64,000 nucleotides of DNA from assembly GCA_023525975.1 (NCBI GenBank), contig JAKNSE010000037.1:978501-1042500 (forward strand), read 5' to 3'. Below are positions 55,234 to 64,000 of this stretch, piece by piece; within the stretch, counting starts at the first letter, position 1; each line of letters opens with the position of its first letter. Origin of the DNA: Smallanthus sonchifolius. Its lineage: Eukaryota > Streptophyta > Magnoliopsida > Asterales > Asteraceae. The notes beneath the pieces were generated by a model that was given only the letters and a program-made list of their open reading frames with translations, was not told the origin of the DNA and made no database searches. A program made the position numbers and the translations under genes.

Positions 55234-55885
55234 CATAGTCACATGGAACGCGGTACGTTCCGGTACGTGGAACAAAAACTGGTACGCGGTACGTGCATTT
55301 CTAAAATTCGGTACGACGGGGGGTAGGTTCATTTGGAACGCCAATTCGGTACGTGGTATGGTGTACCATATAGTCCGGTACGGTGTATCATATACAAAAC
55401 ATTTTAAAATAGATTTTTTCATAAAATTTCAATTTAAATTGACACATTTCATAATCATAACAGAAAATTCATAAATTTCAATGTAATGTGTATGCTAAAA
55501 GGTAATATTTTCGAGTATTTATAGAGTAAAAATGCAGTGATTTCAAAAAGAGTCGTTCATATTAAACTGTTCAGATACCTAGAAATTAATTTTGTTAAAA
55601 AAAAAAGGTTGAATGGCTGTTGAAATTCCGGTACGCGTACCAAAGGGATCGGGATCGCGTACCAAAGGAATCGGGATCACATACCAAAGGAATCGGGATC
55701 GCGTACCAAAGGGATCGGGATCGTGAATCTGCTGATAAAGGTTCGAATTGTTGTTCAATCGGGATCGCTTGATTTTACCGATCCGGATCGCGTACCATAG
55801 GCGATCGGTACGACTTTGTACCCGATTCCGGTACGGGTGATCTGGATCGCGGTACGTGGCTTGTCCAGCGTTTCCTGTGACTATG
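55234..55885. mobile_element. Non-autonomous hAT element with GGTACG arrays
   Basis: Ends are CATAGTCACATGGAACG and ...TTTCCTGTGACTATG, flanked by a perfect 8-bp TSD GTATGGAT (55226-55233 and 55886-55893). Subterminal GGTACG/CGTACC copies are dense at both sides. At 55640-55720 a ~24-bp unit (GCGTACCAAAGGGATCGGGAT) is repeated four times. No transposase. Confidence 0.9.
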
Positions 55886-56169
55886 GTATGGATTATAGAG
55901 AATAAGTTAGAAAGGAAGGAAAACGAAACATGTTTAAAAGAACTCCTTTTTCTATTGTTAAAATATGAAAACTATCAATTCTACATTGTGAAATATGTTC
56001 ATTATAGTTGTTCATTAAGTTTGGGTTGCTTTCAGGACATATTGATGGAAAAGATAAGTGGAGGTTCCCTTCTGGATAAAGAAAGAAGTTAGAAGGGTTG
56101 CTGCAACAAAGAAGTGAAAGTCGGAGGGCTAAAGTTGAAATGATTGAACTTCTATATAGCTATTGGGAG
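55886..56169. other. Spacer with an exon-like patch
   Basis: After GCTTTCAG at 56034 a plus frame includes LEGLLQQRSESRRAKVEMIE and LLYSYWE (about 56091-56169), broken by a stop upstream. It may be a host exon remnant. Unrecognised. Confidence 0.3.
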
Positions 56170-56287
56170 TAGGGCTGTAAATGAACCGAACTGAACTGAA
56201 CCGAACGAAGCCTTGTTCGTGTTCGTTCGTTAAGCATTTAACATGTTCATGAACGGTTCACGAACACTAACCGAACGAAATTTCATG
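56170..56287. mobile_element. Left part of a hAT-type element split by the CACTA transposon
   Basis: TAGGGCTGTAAATGAACCG followed by GAAC/GTTC-rich sequence is a familiar hAT terminus. The rest resumes at 63839 and runs off the window. Confidence 0.55.
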
Positions 56288-56580
56288 TACTAGTGGAAAC
56301 ATGATCTTTTGACGCGGTGTTTTTGGTTTTTAGACGCGGTTTTTGACCTCGTCAAAAGACGCCGCCGCAAAAAATAGCTATATTTTTAGACGCGGTTTCA
56401 TAAACCGCGTCAAATAATATCACAACCGCGTCAAAAAATCCCAACTTTTCCCCACTTTTTACATAAAAAACCGCGTCAGATAATATCACAAACCGCGTCA
56501 AATGAATATAAAGATTTTTAAAAAAATTGTCTTTAGACGCTATTTCAAAACCGCGTCAAAAGTATTTTTAACATTAAAAA
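56288..56580. promoter_or_regulatory. Left subterminal repeat array of the CACTA element
   Basis: About ten copies of GACGCGGT or ACCGCGTC in both orientations. In En/Spm such arrays bind the TNPA-type protein; that role here is inferred. Confidence 0.75.
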
Positions 56581-56929
56581 AATAAATAATCATTGATTAC
56601 AACACCTGATCATAAATCTGGCAAATCTATTAAAAACAACATATTTTTAATAATCCAAATACAACACCTGATCATAAATCTGGAAAATCTATTAAAAACA
56701 ACATATTTTTAATAATCCAAAGTTGTCATTCTCTTTCGACGCCATTTCAAAACCGCGACAAATGAATATTTAAATTAGCAATAATTACAACACCAAATCC
56801 AGAACAATCCAAAGATCATAAAATAAACTAAAATGCATTAAATCCAGAGTTTTAAAATAGAAACTCGTCAAAATACAGTTTTCTACTAAAATCTATTAAA
56901 AACATCATTTCAAGGAATACGTAACTTTC

Positions 56930-59280
56930 TAAAAAGATGTGGCATCATGTTCTTAAGTATGTTGTCGATATCCGTTTGTGTACCAACTGTCGTATCCTGC
57001 CACATCTAAAAAAAAGAAGTTAGATATTAAAAAAATTCAAACAAGTAAGAAATATAAAACTTACAAGATTGGGAAACTCTTTTTGATAAACAAAGACATA
57101 ATCGAACATATACTTGATCACCATGTAGCCGCATTCCCAAATGGATGCTTGTTGTTTGCACTACAAAAAATTAGCAATTAATTATTTAAAATTTAAGAAA
57201 ATCAAACGACTAAGAAATAGAAAACATACCGGAATCATTTTCCATGTGAAATTTACTTCACTAAGAGCTGACTCGATTACTTCCGAAAATAAATAATCAT
57301 TTTTGTTCTTTTCGTCCTTGATCATCAAAGAATCTAAAATATGCACTTGCTCTTTTTTGGGGGCAATAATGAATAGTGACTAATGACCGCTACAACAAAA
57401 GAAAGTTATAAAATAATTAAGTGAAATTATAGTAATAAAATAAAGGAAAATTAATTAAATTGGACAAACAAGTAAAAAAAATATAATAGTTTGCTAAATA
57501 CGGTGCAAGGAAGTATTCTTTATCTGCATGATAGCTATATAAACTGTAGATGTGTTCTTCAACTTCTGCACGATGGGAACTGCACCAATCACCTGTGATT
57601 AAGTTTGTATTTAAGAAGGCGCATAGGTTTGATTTTCTACTGGACTCCTCATAAAAGTACCTTAAATCAAATAAAAAAATAATGATGAACTTAATAAATT
57701 AACTTATATCTAAAAGATGTTATACTACTAAATAAAAACAACTTACGATGTAAACCAGAACATGATAGAGATATCGACCCATTCGTTGACAAGTAATTGT
57801 AACAACGCTTCAGGTTCAATAAAGCTATCAAACTCGATAGGAAACATTTGAGCAGCTATAGAATAGTGCATTTCAGTAATCCAATTGTTCCCAATGTGAT
57901 TTTCTAATCGACGAACCATGTTTTGATGCCATTCGGATCTTGTTTTGATACTTTCCAAAGCTAGGTCTACATTTTGGGCCTGCATTTCTTGATATGTACG
58001 TTTACCTTTGGCCTGTTTTCCTTTATCTTTAACCTTACTTTTCCTCGCCCTAGTTTGCTTTGGCTTTGGTTGTCGACTTTTAGGCTTGCACGAAATAAAC
58101 ACACGGATAATCAGAAAATTTTATGTATATTGATCACAACACTTGATTGATTATATTTATATATATAAATACTACATTGTTCAAGATTTAAATTGATTAA
58201 TTACCATTTGTTTTTAAACATGCTGAGTTTCAGGTCCCTCAAATGCATTCAAACCGGTGCGAAGAAAAGCATCATTATCCATATCGCCGATAAAATCATT
58301 ATTGACGTCATAAGCAGTATTAGTTTCTCTTTCATTATGATCATCGGACGAATACTGCATCTAAAATAACAAGGAATTTGTTACAAGATAAAACAAATAA
58401 ACTAAAGTAAAAAAACTACCTCTGGTCTATAGACTTCATCACTTGTTCTAATCTCACAAGTGTGTGTTTGGGGTGAAATTTGGGATTGCCTAGATGCACT
58501 GTGAGTCGACCCATTCAAAATCTACAATTAACAAAAAAATAATATTGTAAATGCTAATATAATAAAAGATAGACTAATATATACTTTATTTATCAACCAA
58601 ATATTAACCTTTATTGTCTTTCTTGGCCACTGAATAAACTCATTTACGGTTTGTTCCATCTTTTCAAATACACCTTCGATGAAGGACTTTTCAGGGACAG
58701 GAATTGACAAAAATTCTTGACGGACATAATCGACGTGTACTATCACGCAATGTCCGTCTATGAGAATATCATCCAAGTATCTTTCAGAAGTAGGTGATGC
58801 CTGGGCGTTACCTAAAACTAATTCAGCACTCCTCGAATTGAACGACCATAATAGTTCACATTGGCTTGTATTGTGCAAAACCATATAAGATTTTAATAAA
58901 CAAGCATATGTATATATTTGTAACATACTAACATTTATATTTTACAGCCTATATATGCATATATTACCTCAATATCCGGATATACAACATGTGATCCACC
59001 TGAAGCGGAACTATAGCCACGAAAACCCGTGCTCGTATCCTTAACTTGTCTCTCCCGGCTCACATCCACCCTTTCCACACCACCATTAAAATATCCTCGA
59101 ACTTGTGTTCTACCTACAAACTCAACATCAAATATTACATCAATATATATACAAATATTAAAAAAAAAAAGAGTTAAATATAATGTCATTACCTATTACG
59201 TCTGAAACCGCCCGTGTTCGGCCCCGTGCTCAGGTCCAAATATTTGAATTATAGGATCAGATCGACCATCACCATAAGTT
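56930..59280 (-). pseudogene. Second CACTA gene: DUF8039-like region and Ulp1-type cysteine protease domain
   Basis: Exon-like pieces on the minus strand begin near 59280. 58926-58610 includes AELVLGNAQASPTSERYLDD and IDGHCVIVHVDYV, which I take for a DUF8039-like domain of plant transposon proteins. 58102-57743 has a Lys-rich stretch and a helix. 57390-56930 holds a C48/Ulp1 core with GH (57386), VHILDSLM and IWECGYMVIKY, giving His, Asp and Cys of the triad over three small exons with GT-AG edges. The residue after the His, normally Trp, is a TAG. Ulp1 enzymes cut SUMO; such domains are known in plant transposons. Exon structure is not fully resolved. Confidence 0.7.
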
Positions 59281-59572
59281 TCATCACATTTCATTTTATT
59301 CTCAACATCAATCTATATATAAAAAAAGTATATATTTAAAATATAATAATAAATGTTAAAGCGTTCGACAAATTTTATATATACAAATAAATATATATTT
59401 TTATCCCTTCGTCGTGGTCAGATCGTAAGTATGTAGCGGTGCCATCAGTTACATCATTCATTGGTTCAATACCGACAGAAAATGGTGCTAGGTCATCAAA
59501 TTGGTCGTATTCTTCCTCGTCGACGACATTATCAACACCAACAATACGTCGTTTACCTTGCAGTACAATATC

Positions 59573-62500
59573 TCACTTTGATTTGCTCGGGTCGTTGACA
59601 AAAAACACTTGTGTTACTAGTTTTCCCAGAATGAATGGTGCAGATACATAGCCATTTGTGTTAAGGTCGACAAGTGTAAAACCATATTTGTCAACTTTAA
59701 CACCTGTATGGTTATCCACCCACTTACATTTGAACACAGGTATGGTGAAAGAAGAATAATCCAATTCCCATATTTCTTGTATGACACTGTAATAAGAGTC
59801 TTTGGCTATTTTTAACACTGTATCATGATTCATCCTATCGAATTGGGTTGATGTGGCTATTACTGTAACTCCGCTATTTTGCATTGTACTTTTTCCATCT
59901 TGATCTTTTGTGTAAAACGTATAACCGTTTATGTCGTACCCTTGGTAAGATGTTACTCTAAAATTTGGACCACGCCCCAACTTTTTCACAGTTTTATCAA
60001 CATTTGCTTGGCCATTTTTCGTTACCTTTGTTTTCATCCAACTAGCAAACTCTTCGTTATGCTTCTTTTCATACCATAATGTTGTCCTACCCCGGTATGT
60101 TGAACATAATGTTTCCATGTGTTCTTTAACGTAAGGAGCAATACATGTCATGTATTTTAAGACAACAAAATGTGCAAGTTGTAAAAGATCGTAATTTGGC
60201 ATTATTGTTCTCATACCAACACCTCCTTTCCCTACAAGTCTACCCGAGTGACGAGATTAAGGAACACCAATACTTTTGACACCATCCAAATACCCTGTAA
60301 TAAACCAAGTATTAAATTGTAAATTATAATTAATAAAAGTATTATATATTATTGTAATATATTATAAATGTTAGGGTATCATTACCTATGCAGAACTCAG
60401 TCACCTCTTCAGAAGTATATCCTTCAGCAATACTACCCTCAGGTCGATTACGGTTTCTTACATAAGCTTTTAGGAAACCCATATATCTTTCAAAAGGGTA
60501 CATGTATCGTAGAAATACCGGACCACAAGCCTTAATTTCTCCTACGATATGGATTACCAAGTGAATCATCACATCAAAAAAAGATGGCGGAAAATACATC
60601 TCAAGTTCACAGAGCGTGATGACAATTTCTTTTTGCAACCTATCCAGAGACTTTGGATCAACAACTTTCGAATGAATCGTGTTAAAAAATAAACAAAGTT
60701 TTGTGATTGTATGTTTGATCTTATCGGGCAACAATCCATGAACTGCGATTGGAATCATATGTGTCATCAAAACATGATAATCATGAGATTTCATACCAAG
60801 CAATTTACAGTCTTTCATCGACACCAACCTTTTAATGTTTGCAGAATAGCTTGATGGAACTTTAATATTGTTTAAACATTCACAAAACATTTTTTTTCTT
60901 TTTTTGACATACTATAGCACGCCGGTGGTAGATAAAAACCATTGCGCGCCTCAACAGGAGCAAGCCCGTCACGTATTCCCATTTCTTGCATGTCTTTACG
61001 GACATTAATCCTATCTTTAGTTTTCCCGGGAATGTTTAACAATAAGCCAAGCAAGCTATCACATACATTTTTCTCGATGTGTATAACATCTAGGCAATGC
61101 CTAACTTTTAAATGCTCCCAGTAAGGCAAATCCCAAAAGATTGACTTTTTTTTTTCAAATGCCTCCTTTCTCAGCACGAGTTCTTTTCCCCAACACGACA
61201 TTTAGATCTTAACTCGGGAAAATGCATCAAATTGTTTCCTCACCTTTCGGTGCTCAGTATTTCCGTGAAACTCCTCCTTTTTATTCCGGTAATTGTGACT
61301 AGGTGGAAGGAATCTTTGATGTCCCATGTATACAGTCTTTTTGCAGTTATTTAACCACATAGAACTTGTATCATCTTCACAAACCGGACAAGCTAGCTTA
61401 CCTTTCGTACTGTATCCTGACAAATTACCGTATGCTGGAAAATCACTTATGGTGCAAAAAATCATGGCATGTAAGTCAAAATATTCTTTCTTATAAGAAT
61501 CATACACATTTACACCTCGATTCCATAGAGTTTTAAGGTCATCTATCAATGGAGACAAATAAACATCAATGTCATTACCAGGTTGTTTCGGGCCTTGAAT
61601 TAACAAAGACATCATTATATATTTTCTTTTCATGCATAACGACGGTGGTAGATTGTAGATGCAAAGAAGAACCGGCCACGTACTATGACGACTACTCATG
61701 TTTCCGAAAGGGTTAATCCCGTCTGAACTAAGTTCAAATCGTATGTTTCTAACCTCGTTACCAAATTCAGGATACATTCTATCTATATTTCTCCACTGAG
61801 GTGAATCCGTCACGTGTCTTAATTTTCCATCATCTATACGTTCATCTGTATGCCAACGCAATAATTTTTCTTCTTTTTCATTTGAAAATAATCGTTTCAA
61901 CCTCGGTATAAATGGGAAATAACATAATATTTTAGCCGGTGGTCCATTTTTAGTCACATCATCGTCAACTTCATCGGTTTCGTTTTTACGCCTATATCTA
62001 AACGCCCCACAGTTAAAACATTTATGATCATTTTTGTACTCCTTTCGATACAACATACAATCATTTGGACATGCATGTATTCTTTTAACCGTCAATCCCA
62101 TTGGATACATTAATTTTTTTGCTTTGTATAACGAAATTGGTAACTCGTTACCTTCCGTAAGCATGTCATGTAAAAGCACTAATAGATATGTGAAACTTAT
62201 ATCACTCCATCCATGTGTTGACTTTAAGGTAAACAACCTTAACACGGCACTAATTCTCGAAAATTTCTTACAACCGGTATATAACGGTTTTTCTGAATCT
62301 TCAAATAATTGTTTCAATTTTTCTTGATCGTTATCACCAATATTGGTCTCTATATCATTATACATGTCCCTAAAATTGTCATTGTCGTCATTTAAAGCAT
62401 CATTTTCGTGATCAATATATTGATCATTGTTCTCTATATTATCATCGTCTATTTTGATCGACGATGTGCTACAGCTAGCAAGTGATTCCTCATGCTTTGA

Positions 62501-62722
62501 CCAACAAGTATAACTAGGCTTAAAACCATGTTTCAACAACTGAAACTTTATTTCTTTGATATCATGTTTTTGGAAATTTTTGCAGGCTGCACAAGGACAA
62601 AAAATTAATCTATCTCCTGCATTCACCCGATGAGCTTCAACAGCATTAAGAAAACTTTGAACTCCAATCGTATATATTGCATCAATACGGTCTCTTCTAT
62701 ACATCCAATCGTTACGATCCAT
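59573..62722 (-). pseudogene. TNP2-type CACTA transposase (TNP2, DUF4218, DUF4216)
   Basis: The ATG at 62722 follows ATTTTTCAG and opens MDRNDWMYRRDRIDAIYT (transposase-associated domain) with CPCAACKNF. The TNP2 domain runs through KRIHACPNDCMLYRKEY, CFNCGAFRYRR and ACPVCEDDTSSMWL into WEHLKVRHCLDVIHIEKNVC. DUF4218 is at about 60890-60390 (LMTHMIPIAVHGLLP; GPVFLRYMYPFERYMGFLK). After an intron (60388-60297) DUF4216 follows (FRVTSYQGYDINGYTFYT; VFKCKWVDNHTGVKVD). Breaks: TAA at 61202-61204, a one-base shift in an A-run near 60890-60905, and TAA near 60261. It would cut and join the element ends with a TNPA-like partner. Confidence 0.88.
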
Positions 62723-62779
62723 CTGAAAAATAAAATAAACAAATAAATGATATGAATGTATGCATATGATATAAACTGG

Positions 62780-63035
62780 TACTCTAAGGCGGTGGATCCT
62801 AACCCACTTTTTGAATATTTTATCTCATATGTATACATTTTAACGAGTTGACTATTTTCTAAGAAAAAATCGGTAGCGTTTCCCCTTAACTCCACAAGCA
62901 TACGCAAAAACCGCAAACTCGTGAGAGTAGAGGAAATATCAACCGATTTTTTCTTAAATGTCATCTCGTTAAAACGTACACAATCCTAAATGATATAAAA
63001 TATTCAAAAAGCAGTCATGAACGGGACAATCCAAA
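62780..63035. mobile_element. MITE-like inverted repeat inside the CACTA element
   Basis: Arms of about 65 bp or more (62808-62875 and 62940-63012, complementary) share TTTGAATATTTTAT, TTTTAACGAG and AAGAAAAAATCGGT. It lies upstream of the transposase ATG. Superfamily not assigned. Confidence 0.6.
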
Positions 63036-63394
63036 ATTTATCTGTATTAGATAAATTTTAGATGGGTATATTCTAATGGGTTATCCTAAATGTATATATA
63101 TAAACATATATCAAATTAAAAACTAAATACATATTAAATTAAAAAATTTATAACTCTGACTGAATTTGATGAAAAAGTAAACAAAATTTTAATTTTTAAC
63201 CAAAATAACAAGTAATAACACATTTAAACATATATTATTAATGCATATAAAACTAAATACATATTAAATTGAAGAAAATACTAACCTTTGACCGTAGTAA
63301 TGGTGAAAAATTGGAGAGGAAGATTATGAAGATGAAAACTAGCGACGGCAATATTAGGGTTCTAAGAATCGGTTTAGGTATATGAAGATATCTT

Positions 63395-63838
63395 CTTTTG
63401 ACGCGGTTGAGTAAAACCCCTCTAAAAATGTATTTTTTGACACGGAATATTTAAACGCGTCTAAACATATATCTTATGACACGGTTAAAATTTTTAGTTT
63501 TTTTCTTTTCACTTTGTTTTCCGAGTACGATATTTCTATGACCGGAACTATCTTTTATGTTAACAGTTTTTAAGTAAATTTTGCTAATTTTTTGTTTGAT
63601 ATTGAACGATGAAAAAGAAAATGGTATGTTCTGTAGTATGACAATTGTAGTGGGCGTTATTAAAAATATTTTGATATAAATGTTATACTTATTATAATAA
63701 ATAAATAACGTTATCTCGCTGTGAAGTCTATATTTTTTTCTTGCTTCAATCTCATACGGATCTTTAGACGCGGTTTTGACAATGACCGCGTCAAAAAATG
63801 AAAATCAACCGCGTCTAAATATCAATTTTCTACTAGTC
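63395..63838. promoter_or_regulatory. Right subterminal repeat array of the CACTA element
   Basis: GACGCGGTT, GACACGG and ACCGCGTC copies cluster at 63398-63490 and 63766-63825 near the transposase 5' side, where En/Spm elements hold promoter and TNPA sites. No clear TATA was fixed. Confidence 0.65.
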
Positions 63839-64000
63839 TCGTTCATTAAAGAAATAATAAAATATCAAGTTTTTTGTACTTGTATCGAACTTACTTTACT
63901 TAGTTAACTTTAGGGTAAAAAATAAAATAAAAATTAAAGAATATATAAAGTTTAGATAAAATAAAATAGAAATATACAAAAATATTTAATGAACAACATA
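63839..64000. mobile_element. Right part of the split hAT-type element, cut by window end
   Basis: The GTTCATT-rich sequence continues the element begun at 56170. Its right terminus is outside the window. Confidence 0.4.

Larger units (their letters stand above)
56288..63838 (-). mobile_element. CACTA (En/Spm-type) transposon, ~7.5 kb
   Basis: The left terminus TACTAGTGGAAAC and right terminus, complementary, GACTAGTAGAAAA both fit CACTAG with the first base changed. Subterminal GACGCGGTTT/AAACCGCGTC motifs are crowded at 56310-56580 and 63395-63830. It carries a TNP2 transposase gene and a second gene with a Ulp1-like domain, both minus. The 3-bp TSD was not resolved. Both genes are broken, so movement would need a helper. 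Confidence 0.9.

Noticed and set aside
1..64000. CRISPR arrays, bacterial operons or viral integrants
   Set aside because: No regularly spaced identical repeats with unique spacers, no Shine-Dalgarno-type gene strings, and no pararetrovirus motifs were seen; all RT regions fit gypsy or copia order.

Overview
The window is plant nuclear DNA, almost certainly eudicot. The evidence is a TIR-NB-ARC-LRR (TNL) immune-receptor gene with GT-AG introns, plant-type Ty3/gypsy (Tekay-like chromovirus and Athila-like) and Ty1/copia elements, plant hAT, Helitron, MULE-type, PIF/Harbinger and CACTA transposons, and tRNA-derived SINEs. The repeat types remind me of Asteraceae, but I cannot prove the family from sequence alone. 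No tRNA, rRNA, CRISPR or bacterial-type feature was seen.

Layout. 1-20,075 is one nested stack. A degenerate copia element (8,789-9,414 and 17,890-20,075) was invaded by a Tekay-like gypsy (1-8,788, cut by the window edge), whose 3' LTR carries a solo Athila-type LTR (6,794-8,548). The same copia was also hit by a non-autonomous, minus-strand Athila-like element with gag and protease but no reverse transcriptase or integrase (9,420-17,884). 20,394-24,278 is a small non-autonomous LTR element. Its 5' LTR contains a solo copia LTR, which contains a hAT element, which contains a Helitron; its interior carries a second solo LTR. 24,279-36,000 holds small DNA elements, several with clear target-site duplications (TSDs). 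It also holds a copia derivative (27,016-30,341) that has captured a piece of a VAP27/MSP-domain gene, a copia fragment, and Helitron-family AT-rich repeats.

36,132-45,724 is the only host gene I can reconstruct. It is a nine-exon TNL with a ~5 kb first intron full of transposons. All exon phases agree, and the only coding break is one missing nucleotide in the TIR exon. The last exon ends in a lysine-rich stretch and Cys-Ser-Val-Met, a possible prenylation (CaaX) signal.

45,797-53,918 contains a gutted copia element and a nearly complete, young copia element (47,550-53,918, LTRs with four mismatches in 315 bp), both on the minus strand. 53,919-56,169 holds small fragments and a hAT element. 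56,288-63,838 is a ~7.5 kb CACTA (En/Spm-type) transposon on the minus strand with a TNP2-type transposase (TNP2, DUF4218, DUF4216) and a second gene with a Ulp1-like cysteine protease domain. It sits inside an older hAT-type element cut by the window end.

Boundaries of LTR, hAT and Helitron elements were set by matching TG/CA ends, terminal inverted repeats and duplications by eye. Identities marked 'by eye' are not alignments.
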